NCBI GenBank assembly: GCA_947068385.1
Contig: CAMTBF010000006.1
Location: forward strand, 1 to 23,253
Length of the DNA: 23,253 nucleotides
Source: an uncultured Lachnospiraceae bacterium
GTDB taxonomy: Bacteria > Bacillota > Clostridia > Lachnospirales > Lachnospiraceae
Reading direction: 5' to 3'
A program made the position numbers and the translations under genes. Positions within the stretch are counted from its first letter, which is position 1; every line of letters begins with the position of its first letter. The notes beneath the pieces are model-generated. The model was not told the origin of the DNA. It saw only the letters and a program-made list of their open reading frames with translations, and ran no database searches. Positions 7,212-15,705 of this stretch are shown here, piece by piece.

Positions 7212-8861
7212 ATGTACAGGCTTCTGATTGTGGACGATGAGGAGTTCGAGCGGGAGGGGATGGCGCAGCTCATCGACTGGGGGCAGTATGACATCGAAAT
7301 AGTGGGCACGGCCTGGAACGGCCTGGAGGGTTTTGAGAAGACCTGCAGCCTCCAGCCGGACATCATCCTCACGGACATCAAGATGCCTGTCATGGACGGC
7401 ATCGAGCTGATCCGGAAGGTGCGGAAGGCCTATCCCCAGATAGAATTCGCGGTGCTCTCCGGCTACGGCGAATATGACTACACCTCAAAGGCCATGGAGC
7501 AGGGGGTCAGGCATTACATCTTAAAGCCCTGCAACGAGGAGCGGATCGTGGAGGCGATCGGCAAGGTGAAGAGGGACGTGGACGCAAAGAGGGAGCAGAA
7601 GCGCAGGGAGGCCTATTTCGACCAGGTGGCGCCTCAGGCCAGGAAGCAGCTGTTTAGGAACCTCCTGCTGGACAGGGAGGAGGGGAGGCCGGAAGACCTC
7701 TTCGACCTCTCGGCCGGGGAGGCAGAGCCCCGGCGGGTAAGGCTCCTGGCCTTTCGGGGCGGGGAGTCCTTCAACGGCCTGGAGGAGTTCGTCCTGGGCA
7801 ATATGCTGGAGGAGCTGCTGGAGAACCAGGGGCACCGGGCCTATGTGGCTACGGTGATACGCAACGATGTGGTGACATTGATCTCCGATGCGGAGCCGGA
7901 GCTGCTGGTGCGCATTGTGCGCAGAATCCAGAGGGAATTTTCCAGGATCCGCAGGGACGCCGTCCGCGGGGCGTTGAGCGCAGGCGCCGGGACAGACAGC
8001 CTTTCCCGGCTCTACGGGCAGATTGAGGAGCTGTTCCGGATCGGGGAGGAGCTGAAGAGCGAGCCCCTGCTGCATTACGGGATGCTGGAGGGGAAGAAGC
8101 AGGACATGGAGCTGCTGCTGGACTTCTCGGTTCTGGGCTGGACAGAGGATTACGGGGAATTGCTGCAGTCCCTGCAGGTGTCTTTCCTGCGGATGCAGAA
8201 GAGGGGCTTCACCCTGGGAGAAAAAAGGGCGCGCATGGACTGGCTGCTGCGCTATCTCTACGGCGCGGGCCTGGAGGCAGGGGAGGGCTGCATGGCGGAT
8301 GAGAGCGGGCAGTCCCTGATGGTGGCCGCCGCCGGGCAGATCTGGCGGCTTTCGAAGATGGGGGCAGCCCAGGGCCGGCGGGCAGAGACGGACAGAGGGG
8401 AGAAGCCCGGGAATGCGGAAAAGAGGGAGGAGCAGCGCTATCTGGAGGCATTGGAGGAGATCTACCGCCATTTTCAGGATCAGAAGCTGAGCCTCCATTA
8501 TCTGGCCACGGAGATCCTGTATGTGAACGAGGATTATTTCGGCAGGTTCTTCCAGAAGAGGTGCGGGAAGAGGTTCACGAAATTTCTGCTGGACATCAGG
8601 ATTTCAGCCGCGGAGGAGCTGATGCGGCTGGAGCCGGACATCATGGTCTACGCGGTGTCGGAGATGACGGGATATGCGGCGGACGGGCAGTATTTCTCCA
8701 AGCTGTTCAAGAAGAGCACGGGGATGACGCCCAGCGAGTACCGGGAGAAGGTGCAGCAGGAGGTGAGGCAGCATGAAGAAGGCATGGAGAGCAGGGGGGG
8801 CGTTTTTGGTGCTCCTTTCTGTCCTGTGGACGGGCGGGTGCGGGAGGACGGCGGTACATGA
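7212..8861 (+). CDS. yesN: YesN-type response regulator with AraC DNA-binding domain
   Basis: A 549-residue transcription regulator paired with the upstream kinase. The receiver domain occupies about residues 1-120, with acidic residues Asp8-Asp9-Glu10, phospho-acceptor Asp55 (LTDIKMP), Ser83 and Lys105 (YILKP). A long middle region of unassigned function follows. The C-terminal AraC-type double helix-turn-helix (about 410-515) carries LHYLATEILYVNEDYFGRFF and the ending GMTPSEYREKV. ATG 7212 is chosen because GGGGAGGAAAGGG precedes it and the protein then starts with the canonical MYRLLIVDDEE; an in-frame ATG at 7191 would add seven unneeded residues. The gene runs about 30 codons past the normal domain end, and its last 89 nt overlap the next gene in another frame. 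Likely targets are the AT-rich promoter near 1520 and possibly the esterase/GH115 genes. Confidence 0.9.
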   Translation: MYRLLIVDDEEFEREGMAQLIDWGQYDIEIVGTAWNGLEGFEKTCSLQPDIILTDIKMPVMDGIELIRKVRKAYPQIEFAVLSGYGEYDYTSKAMEQGVRHYILKPCNEERIVEAIGKVKRDVDAKREQKRREAYFDQVAPQARKQLFRNLLLDREEGRPEDLFDLSAGEAEPRRVRLLAFRGGESFNGLEEFVLGNMLEELLENQGHRAYVATVIRNDVVTLISDAEPELLVRIVRRIQREFSRIRRDAVRGALSAGAGTDSLSRLYGQIEELFRIGEELKSEPLLHYGMLEGKKQDMELLLDFSVLGWTEDYGELLQSLQVSFLRMQKRGFTLGEKRARMDWLLRYLYGAGLEAGEGCMADESGQSLMVAAAGQIWRLSKMGAAQGRRAETDRGEKPGNAEKREEQRYLEALEEIYRHFQDQKLSLHYLATEILYVNEDYFGRFFQKRCGKRFTKFLLDIRISAAEELMRLEPDIMVYAVSEMTGYAADGQYFSKLFKKSTGMTPSEYREKVQQEVRQHEEGMESRGGVFGAPFCPVDGRVREDGGT

Positions 8862-10092
8862 GGCCCTGAATGACAGGGAGCAGATAACGATCCGGATCGC
8901 CTGGTGGGGCGGGGACGAGCGGCATGAAATGACCGGGAAGGCGCTGGAGCTGTATACGGAGGCCCACCCGGAGGTGAGCTTTGAAATTCTGTCCTTTACC
9001 TGGGACGATTATTTCGAGTGGATTTCCCTGGAGACGGCCAAAGGGAATATGCCGGACCTGATTCAGATGGACTATCAGTATATCAACACCTATGCGCAGA
9101 ACGGCTCGCTGGCGGACCTGACGGCTTTTGTGGAGGGCGGAATCATCCGGACGGAAGAGATGGACAGGGACATCCTGGACAGCGGCAGGGTGGAGGGGAA
9201 GCTGCGGGGCATTGCCACGGGGACATCGCTGCTGTCCATGGTCTATAATCCGGCGGTCTTCGACGAGGCGGGGATTTCCTACCCTGAGCCTGACTGGACC
9301 TGGGCGGACTTTTCGGACATCTGCAGGAAGATAAAGGAGCGGACAGGGAAATATGGGGTGGCCATGACCCCGGTACTGGATATGAACCTGTACCAGTATT
9401 GGCTGCGGCAGCATGGGGAGCGGCTTTTCTCCCGGGACGGCAGGACATTGGGGTATGAGGATGATGCCCTCTATGTGGAGTATCTGGCGCTGTTCAAGGA
9501 GCTGATGGACATGGGGGCGGCCCCGGCCTCCGAGAGCTGGGCTGCCCTCAATGCAGGGGGGATGGAACAGCTCCCCGTGGTGACGGGAGAGTGCGGCATG
9601 ATGCAGGAGTGGAACAATTTTGCCGTGAAGGTGAGCCATGTGAACCCGGGCCTGAAAATCGTCACGCCGCCCCTGGCGGAGGAGGGGGAGGCGCTGGGGC
9701 TGTGGAGGAAGCCCGGGATGTTCTGGTCCATCGCGGAGACATCCGGCGTAAAGGAAGAATGTGCACGGTTCATCGATTGGATCCTGAATTCCAGGGAGGC
9801 CAATGCCATTCTGAAGGGAGAGCGGGGCGTGCCCATTTCCGGAAAGGTGCGGGAGGGCATTCTGGAGGACAGGCTGCTGGAGGAAGCCCAGCGGGAGATG
9901 TTCCGCTTTACCCAGGAGGCCGAGGCGCTGTGCGGCAGCATGCCGCCGCCGGAGCCTGCGGGGGTGGAGGGGATCAATGATGTGTTTTCCGAGACTGCCA
10001 ATGCCTTTTTCTATGGGGTGCTCACCGGGGAGGAGGCGGCCGCCAGGTTCCGGCAGCGGGCGGAGGAGATTCTGGCGGGATATGGGGAGTGA
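8773..10092 (+). CDS. second lipoprotein solute-binding protein, possible accessory sensor
   Basis: A 439-residue extracellular family 1 binding protein. Its N-terminus is MKKAWRAGGAFLVLLSVLWT followed by GGC. The lipobox is slightly atypical (TGGC) but fits the prokaryotic lipoprotein pattern, with Cys23 lipidated. The mature part begins ITIRIAWWGGDERHEM and continues with the binding-protein pattern (LYTEAHPEVSFEI, then MPDLIQMDYQYI). The start is supported by AGGAGGTG (8758-8765) inside the regulator gene, 7 nt before ATG 8773. It is distinct from the larger LplA-type protein of the importer. Placement directly behind kinase and regulator, with overlap, suggests either a second substrate receptor for the same permeases or a ligand-presenting partner of the kinase, as in three-component systems such as CuaDSR of Ruminiclostridium cellulolyticum. 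The sensing role is inference. Confidence 0.85.
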   Translation: MKKAWRAGGAFLVLLSVLWTGGCGRTAVHEALNDREQITIRIAWWGGDERHEMTGKALELYTEAHPEVSFEILSFTWDDYFEWISLETAKGNMPDLIQMDYQYINTYAQNGSLADLTAFVEGGIIRTEEMDRDILDSGRVEGKLRGIATGTSLLSMVYNPAVFDEAGISYPEPDWTWADFSDICRKIKERTGKYGVAMTPVLDMNLYQYWLRQHGERLFSRDGRTLGYEDDALYVEYLALFKELMDMGAAPASESWAALNAGGMEQLPVVTGECGMMQEWNNFAVKVSHVNPGLKIVTPPLAEEGEALGLWRKPGMFWSIAETSGVKEECARFIDWILNSREANAILKGERGVPISGKVREGILEDRLLEEAQREMFRFTQEAEALCGSMPPPEPAGVEGINDVFSETANAFFYGVLTGEEAAARFRQRAEEILAGYGE

Positions 10093-10167
10093 GGGGCTTT
10101 GGGTTTGTGGCTGGTATGGAAGCGGGGATAGATGGAATAACCGTAAGGGCGGCGGTGCCGGTTGGAA

Positions 10168-10237
10168 CTGTGGGATTCCACAGGGATGATTTGTGCCGCT
10201 GCGGGAGGTTGGTATCGAATGGATGCCTGTTTAGGCA
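10168..10237 (+). promoter_or_regulatory. two small perfect dyads upstream of the esterase gene
   Basis: CTGTGG-GATT-CCACAG (10168-10183) and TGCCT-GTTT-AGGCA (10224-10237) lie in the 161-bp gap before the esterase. The second abuts the G-rich SD (GGGGGGAGGGTG, ending 10248). They could be operators or RNA hairpins controlling the hydrolase genes. I see no convincing sigma-A promoter here. Confidence 0.35.
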
Positions 10238-10253
10238 GGGGGGAGGGTGAAAC

Positions 10254-11084
10254 ATGGAGGCTGAGTTGGGAGAGAAGGAAGTGGATCTGATTCTCTTTGC
10301 CGGTCAGTCCAATATGTCCGGACGGGGGGAGGCGGGCCAGGCTGTGCTGTGCGATGCCGCCGCTGGCTATGAGTATAAGGCAATCAGCAATCCGGGAGGG
10401 CTTCTGCCCATAGGAGAGCCCTTTGGGCTGGGCGAGGAGAAAGAGGGCGGCATCTGGGATTATGACGAGGCGGGAAAGTCCAAACGGACAGGGAGCATGG
10501 TGAGCGCCGCGGCCCAGGCCTACTATGCCCGGACAGGGCGCAGGATCGTGGGAGTGTCCGCCTCCGTGGGCGGCTCCGACACGGTATCCTGGAAGCAGGT
10601 CTATCTGGCGGATGCCCTGGAGAGGCTGGAGCGCGCAAAGGGATTCCTGGCAGAGAACCGCTTTGCTGTGGACAGGATATGGGTGGTATGGTGCCAGGGA
10701 GAGAGCGATGGGGATGCCGGGCGGACCGGGGAAGACTACATGGCGAACGTCAGGGAAATCTTTCAGGCATTCCGGGTGCGGGGGGCGGAGAAATGTTTCC
10801 TGGTGCAGATTGGGCATTATAATTACGTAAAGTATCCCGGCGGGGCGGGACAACTGACCGGGCTGGAGTGGGACAGGCGCTATGAAGTCATCCGCAATGC
10901 CCAGGCGGCATTGTGCCGGGAGGAGGATTTCATTCTGGCAGGCAGCTTCGCGCCTTACCTCCAGGAGATGAAGGACGACTATCATTACCACCAGAGGGCC
11001 TACAATCTGGTGGGGGAAGCGGTGGGCAGCGCCATGGCGGATTATGTGGAGGCTCCTCCGGTTCGGAGAGAAAGGAAAGCATAA
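10254..11084 (+). CDS. SASA/CE6-type carbohydrate O-acetylesterase (putative acetylxylan esterase)
   Basis: A 276-residue serine esterase of the sialate-O-acetylesterase / carbohydrate esterase 6 group, expected to remove acetyl groups from sugars, here probably acetylated xylo-oligosaccharides. The nucleophile Ser19 lies in LFAGQSNMSG. The oxyanion block WCQGESDGD is at about residues 146-154, with the conserved Gln-Gly-Glu. The acid/base pair is Asp241 and His244 in DDYHYHQ. The length is ordinary for single-domain CE6 enzymes. No signal peptide is present, so it should work in the cytoplasm on imported oligomers. It stops 2 nt before the GH115 start, indicating translational coupling and a shared substrate. 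A strong G-rich SD precedes ATG 10254. An alternative is a sialate esterase, but no sialic-acid gene is nearby. Confidence 0.82.
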   Translation: MEAELGEKEVDLILFAGQSNMSGRGEAGQAVLCDAAAGYEYKAISNPGGLLPIGEPFGLGEEKEGGIWDYDEAGKSKRTGSMVSAAAQAYYARTGRRIVGVSASVGGSDTVSWKQVYLADALERLERAKGFLAENRFAVDRIWVVWCQGESDGDAGRTGEDYMANVREIFQAFRVRGAEKCFLVQIGHYNYVKYPGGAGQLTGLEWDRRYEVIRNAQAALCREEDFILAGSFAPYLQEMKDDYHYHQRAYNLVGEAVGSAMADYVEAPPVRRERKA

Positions 11085-11086
11085 AA

Positions 11087-14000
11087 ATGGGTTTCGAGAT
11101 TCAGGCAAAGGGAAAAATCAGGCTGTATTATGGCAATGAGGAGACGGACGCGGTAAAGATCGCCATCGGCAATTTGGAGCGGGATTTGGGGAAGGTGTTC
11201 CCCGAGGCAGAGGTGGCAAGGACAGAGGCGGTTATGGGTCAGGCGGGGGCGGAGATGGCTCCGGGGTCGGCGGCGACAACGGAGGAGATGCTCTCCGCGG
11301 CGGCCCGGGCCGGAGAGACCGTGATTGCCATCCGGACGCTTGCCGGGAAAGAAAGGGGGAGGAGAGCCGGGCAGAGCGGCCATGAGGCATTGATGCAGGG
11401 CGAAGACGGGAGGATGCATAAGGAGGCCTACCAGCTCAGGGTGGAAGACGGGGTGTTATATATTACTGGCTCCGACAGGCGGGGCACGATCTATGGAATC
11501 TATGAGCTCTGCGAACGGCTGGGCGTCTCCCCCTGGTACTTTTTTGCGGACGTGCCCGTGAGGCCCAGGGAGGCATTCTCCCTGGAGGAGGGGTACTGTG
11601 TGACGGACTGGCCCTCGGTGGAGTACCGGGGAATCTTCATCAATGACGAGGAGGAGCTGGAGGCCTGGGTGCAGAATTTCCTGGGGGAGCCCACCATCGG
11701 GGTGAAGAGCTATGAGAAGATCTTCGAGCTGCTGCTGCGGTTGCGGGCCAATTATATCTGGCCTGCCATGCATGTGAATTCTTTCAACCTGACGCCGGAA
11801 AACGGCGCTTTGGCGGAACGGATGGGAATCGTGGTGGGCACGTCCCACTGCGATATGCTGATGCGCTCCAACAACAGGGAGTGGAAGCCCTGGATTCAGA
11901 GGAAGGGATATCAGGATGCGGTCTATGACTATTCCATAGAGGGTAGGAACCGGGAGATCTTAAAGGAGTACTGGCGGGAGAGCGTGGAGCAGAACCGGGA
12001 CTATGAGGTGTGCTATACCCTGGGGATGCGGGGCATCCACGATTCCGGCTTTGAGACCAAAGGGCTGGAGGGGAAGCCCGAGGAGGAAATTCGGGCCGCC
12101 AAGGTGGCGCTGCTGGAGCGGATCATCGCGGATCAGCGGGAAATCCTGCGGGAGGTCCACGGAGAGAAAGGCGGGGCACAGGCTGACACACCGCTTCCTA
12201 TGATGACTTTCATCCCCTACAAGGAAGTGCTGGACTTATATGACAATGGCCTGGAGATACCGGAGGACATGACGTTAGTCTGGGCTAACGATAACTACGG
12301 CTATATCCGCCGCTACCCGTCGGAGGCGGAGAAGAAGCGCAAAGGGGGCAACGGCATTTATTACCACAATTCCTACTGGGCTCCCCCCAGCATGTCCTAT
12401 GTGTTCCTCTGCTCCATCCCTTTGGCCCACACCCGCAACGAGCTGCAGAAGGCGTGGGATGAGGGCATCCGCAAGCTTTGGGTGCTCAACAGCGGCGCCA
12501 TGAAGCCCCTGGAGCAGGAGATTACGTTTTTTCTAAGGCTTGCCTGGGAGATTGGAAAAAAGGGGGCGCTGACGGAGGATGTGGAGGCGTTCGTGGAGGA
12601 TTGGGTGAACCGCACTTTTCCGGCGGGGAAGGCCTGCGGCGGTGCGGAATCTCTGGGAAAAGAGGTGTCCCGGCTTTTGAACGACTTTTCCCAGCTCACC
12701 AATGTGCGCAAGGTTGAGAACATGGACTATGACGCGTTCTCCCAGACTGCCTACGGGGACGAGGCGGCGGTGCGCATCCATCGGTATGAGGAGCTGTTCA
12801 AAAGGGGGAACGCCCTGTATGGGGAGCTGCCGAGGGAGGAGAGGGACGCCTTTTACCAACTGGTTCTGATGCGGATCCATGCGGCCTATTTCACCAACCT
12901 GGCCTATTATTATGGGGACAGGAGCACATTGATGTACGACCGGGGCAATATGCAGGCGGCATCCCTCTATACAAAGAAAGCAAGGGCGGCGGAGGATGGC
13001 CGCAGGCGGATGCTGCATTATTACAATAATGTAATGCATGGCGGAAAATGGAGGGGCATTCTGAATCCCGAGGGATTCCCGCCTCCACGGGCGGCCATGA
13101 TGCCGGTGTGCACGCCGCCCCTTAAGGTGGAGGGCGCGCCCTCCATGCGGGTGGATATATGGAACGAGGGGAAAGAGATATGCTTCGCTACGCCCGGAGA
13201 GAAGTGGATTGAGATCGGAAACCAGGGCACAGGGCGGTTCAGGGTGCGCCTGCAGGCTCCCCGGTGGGCGGAGCTTTCCCAGGAGCAGGCAGTGGTTCAG
13301 GAGGAAAGGAGAATCCTCATCCAGGTGCGGGATGTGACGGAAAACCGGGCCGGGGAGATTCTGGTGGAGAACCTGGACGACGGCAGCCTGAAGCGGATTC
13401 CAGTGAGGACTATGGCGCCTGGGGATATGAGGGATGGGAGCCTTGGGCTTGCGGCAGAGCGCTGCCGGGATGAGGGCTGTGCTGTGCAGAGCGGTCATGA
13501 AGCGGGAAGCGTCTGCAGGCCGGAGAGCGGTCATGGGGTAAGAGCTGACTGGGAGACAGAAACCACATATGCGGTGGAAGAGGACGGGCTGGTGGCGCTG
13601 GAGGCCGGGAGGGCCAAGCCCAGCGGAGAATTCCGCCTGATTCCCAGGCTGGGGCGGATGCAGGGCAGCCTGGCGGAGTCCCGCGTCCGGCGGGAGCCGG
13701 AGGAGATAGGGGCCGGACAGCCCCTTGTCTACAGCTTTTACACATTCAGCCAGGGAGATTTCCTGTTGGAAATCCATCGCTTCCCCTCGCTGGATTCCGT
13801 GGGGAGGCTGCGCATCGGCATATCCCTGGACGATGGTCCCGTGCAGGTGGCAGAGTCCCTGTCCAATGACGAGTGGCGGGGGAACTGGAAGGAAAACGTG
13901 CTGAACAATGTGGACAGGCTGTACCTGGAGCTGAAAGGGGTGGGGCCTGGCAGGCATCGGCTCAGCGTGTGGGCTGTGGACAGGTATTTTGCCTTTTCCC

Positions 14001-14818
14001 GGATGGTAATCTACACGCAGCCCCGGAAGGAGAACAACCTGGCGGGCATCCGGGGTGCACAGGCGCTGCCGGCAGAGTGGGACATGGCAAAGTGGTGCGG
14101 CGGATTTTACGGAAGCTGCGTCCTGCCGCCCAGGCCGGTTTACTATGCGGATATGGAAGGGGACGCGGACTGCCTTGCCGTAGCATGCAGGGAAGTGCGG
14201 ACGGAAAAGTACGGAGAGGCGACGACACCTGAACGGTATCTGGAACAGGGCGGACGGATTTTCGCCGAACAGGATGGGGCGATCCGGATTGACGCAGCGG
14301 CAGCGCTGGCCCGGAGCAGGTTCGCCTGGACAGAGCAGGGACAGGTAGAGGCGGACGCTTCGACCATGCTCTGGCGGCATTGCGGCAGCGAATCCTATGC
14401 CGGAACCGGCCTGGCCATGTACATACGGATGCCGAAGCAGCGCTGGCAGGGGAGCCAGGCTCCCAGCCTGAACTATCGCATCTGCTGCGCAGGAGGCGCC
14501 TACACGCTTTGGATGCTGTCCAAGTTCAATGTGCTGGAGGAAGGATTTTTCTCCGTCGGGATAGACGGCGGGATGCTGCCCGGGGAAGCTTTATATGGGA
14601 AAGGCAGCCTGTGGCGGTACGAGGCGGAGCAGGTCTATCGCTGGATACCGGCCTGCCGGCTGGAGCTGGAGGCGGGGGAGCATGTGCTAGCGATATACGC
14701 CCTTGCGTCAGGCATGCGCTACGACAGATTTTACCTGACCAGGGGACAGGAACGGCCTCCTGTGGATGCGGAGTGGCAAAAGACGGTAGCAGACGGCAAT
14801 GGACAGCAAGGAGCATAA
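11087..14818 (+). CDS. GH115 alpha-1,2-glucuronidase, long form, cytoplasmic
   Basis: A 1243-residue glycoside hydrolase family 115 protein. The family removes glucuronic or 4-O-methylglucuronic acid side groups from xylan, including internal ones. Diagnostic stretches are VEYRGIFINDEEELEAWV (about residues 178-195), RANYIWPAMHVNSFN, GTSHCDMLMRSNNREW, and LVWANDNYGYIRRYPSE with the following GIYYHNSYWAPP (about 394-440). After the catalytic barrel comes a helical region, then a C-terminal beta domain (PLVYSFYTFSQGDFLLEIHRFP to DRYFAFSRMVIY, about 880-975). A further ~240-residue beta-sandwich-like region (DRFYLTRG near the end) makes it longer than most family members. ATG 11087 is chosen because it lies 2 nt after the esterase stop and begins MGFEIQAKGKIRLYYG; the frame is open back to 10913 only as a shadow of the esterase. 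No signal peptide is visible. Poorly conserved inserts occur near residues 85-105 and 785-825. Confidence 0.9.
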   Translation: MGFEIQAKGKIRLYYGNEETDAVKIAIGNLERDLGKVFPEAEVARTEAVMGQAGAEMAPGSAATTEEMLSAAARAGETVIAIRTLAGKERGRRAGQSGHEALMQGEDGRMHKEAYQLRVEDGVLYITGSDRRGTIYGIYELCERLGVSPWYFFADVPVRPREAFSLEEGYCVTDWPSVEYRGIFINDEEELEAWVQNFLGEPTIGVKSYEKIFELLLRLRANYIWPAMHVNSFNLTPENGALAERMGIVVGTSHCDMLMRSNNREWKPWIQRKGYQDAVYDYSIEGRNREILKEYWRESVEQNRDYEVCYTLGMRGIHDSGFETKGLEGKPEEEIRAAKVALLERIIADQREILREVHGEKGGAQADTPLPMMTFIPYKEVLDLYDNGLEIPEDMTLVWANDNYGYIRRYPSEAEKKRKGGNGIYYHNSYWAPPSMSYVFLCSIPLAHTRNELQKAWDEGIRKLWVLNSGAMKPLEQEITFFLRLAWEIGKKGALTEDVEAFVEDWVNRTFPAGKACGGAESLGKEVSRLLNDFSQLTNVRKVENMDYDAFSQTAYGDEAAVRIHRYEELFKRGNALYGELPREERDAFYQLVLMRIHAAYFTNLAYYYGDRSTLMYDRGNMQAASLYTKKARAAEDGRRRMLHYYNNVMHGGKWRGILNPEGFPPPRAAMMPVCTPPLKVEGAPSMRVDIWNEGKEICFATPGEKWIEIGNQGTGRFRVRLQAPRWAELSQEQAVVQEERRILIQVRDVTENRAGEILVENLDDGSLKRIPVRTMAPGDMRDGSLGLAAERCRDEGCAVQSGHEAGSVCRPESGHGVRADWETETTYAVEEDGLVALEAGRAKPSGEFRLIPRLGRMQGSLAESRVRREPEEIGAGQPLVYSFYTFSQGDFLLEIHRFPSLDSVGRLRIGISLDDGPVQVAESLSNDEWRGNWKENVLNNVDRLYLELKGVGPGRHRLSVWAVDRYFAFSRMVIYTQPRKENNLAGIRGAQALPAEWDMAKWCGGFYGSCVLPPRPVYYADMEGDADCLAVACREVRTEKYGEATTPERYLEQGGRIFAEQDGAIRIDAAAALARSRFAWTEQGQVEADASTMLWRHCGSESYAGTGLAMYIRMPKQRWQGSQAPSLNYRICCAGGAYTLWMLSKFNVLEEGFFSVGIDGGMLPGEALYGKGSLWRYEAEQVYRWIPACRLELEAGEHVLAIYALASGMRYDRFYLTRGQERPPVDAEWQKTVADGNGQQGA

Positions 14819-14946
14819 AGGGCAGCGAAAGGCTGAAAGAAGCTGACTGTAAAAGCAAAATGCCGCCGACAGGACAAAGGGAAGGAAACAGGAATCGGAG
14901 CAGAGGCAGGAGAGGAAGAACTGCGGTCAGAGGGAGGTAAGGGAGA

Positions 14947-15627
14947 ATGGAAAAAGTATTGTATGGTTTCGGCGATTCCCTGGTGGATGGGCACTGCATC
15001 CACGTAGGGATGCTGGACGCGCTGGCGGAAAAATACGGATTGGCCTACCACAAATATGCCGTGAACGGGGCCACGGTCATCCCAAACGATGAAATTGCAG
15101 AAGGCTTGGATGCTCAGGACAGAAAGCGGGTTCCGGATGTGGCCGCCCAGATTCAGGCGGCGCCGGAGGAGGTCCCGGACTATATCGTTTTTGACGGATT
15201 GACCAATGACGCCTATCTGAGCAGCATAGAAGGCCGCGTGGGGAAAATGACCCTGTCCTACGGCGGGGATTACGACAGGGCCACCTTTTACGGCGCTTTC
15301 GAGAGAATCTGCTTTTTGCTGCGGGAGAAGTACATGGACAGCAGGATTTTCTATGTCTGCATCCACAGAATGCCGGGCAGGGACATGGAGCTCCAGGAGG
15401 TGCTGCAAAGGGCAGCCAGGGAGGTCTGCGGCAAATGGAGCATCCCCTGCGTGGACATCTTCCGGCAGGGGCAGATCGACACTTGCGTGGAGGAGATGCG
15501 CAGGCGATATACCTACGACAGGGCGGAACGCCTGGCAGACGGCAGCGGGACACATCTGACCCCGGCGGGGTATGAGAGGTGGTATCTGCCTATGCTGGAG
15601 GCGGCTATGGGACTGGAGAAGCCGTAG
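14947..15627 (+). CDS. SGNH/GDSL hydrolase, putative carbohydrate esterase
   Basis: A 226-residue single-domain SGNH hydrolase. The blocks are block I FGDSLVDG with nucleophile Ser11, block II VNGAT (Asn40-Gly41), block III FDGLTND with Asn97, and block V with His203 in GTHLTPAGYERWY. The partner acid is probably Asp198, giving Asp-x4-His instead of the usual Asp-x2-His. No signal peptide is seen, so it would act inside the cell. It is the last gene before a strong terminator and follows GH115 by 128 bp of purine-rich spacer with its own SD (AAGGGAGA). In this setting, deacetylation of xylo-oligosaccharides, complementary to the CE6-type esterase, is the natural guess. SGNH proteins vary widely in substrate, so the function is inferred from context. 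Confidence 0.8.
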   Translation: MEKVLYGFGDSLVDGHCIHVGMLDALAEKYGLAYHKYAVNGATVIPNDEIAEGLDAQDRKRVPDVAAQIQAAPEEVPDYIVFDGLTNDAYLSSIEGRVGKMTLSYGGDYDRATFYGAFERICFLLREKYMDSRIFYVCIHRMPGRDMELQEVLQRAAREVCGKWSIPCVDIFRQGQIDTCVEEMRRRYTYDRAERLADGSGTHLTPAGYERWYLPMLEAAMGLEKP

Positions 15628-15655
15628 GCATTGGGCATCACTGAACAGAAGCTTG

Positions 15656-15705
15656 TTCCGGCAGTCCGGGAGGAGGCGCTATGCCCCGGCTGCCGGAATT
15701 GTTTT
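15656..15705 (+). terminator. rho-independent terminator ending the GH115/esterase operon
   Basis: TTCCGGCAG-(T)-CCGGG (15656-15670) pairs with CCCGG-CTGCCGGAA (15685-15698): 14 bp with a single bulged T and a 14-nt loop. TTGTTTT (15699-15705) follows. It lies 28 bp after the SGNH stop codon. It also sits between convergent genes, but no T tract serves the minus strand. Confidence 0.82.

Noticed and set aside
12533..14380. 615-codon open frame on the minus strand inside GH115
   Set aside because: It is a shadow of the GH115 gene with shadow-type Pro/His/Arg composition and no motif.
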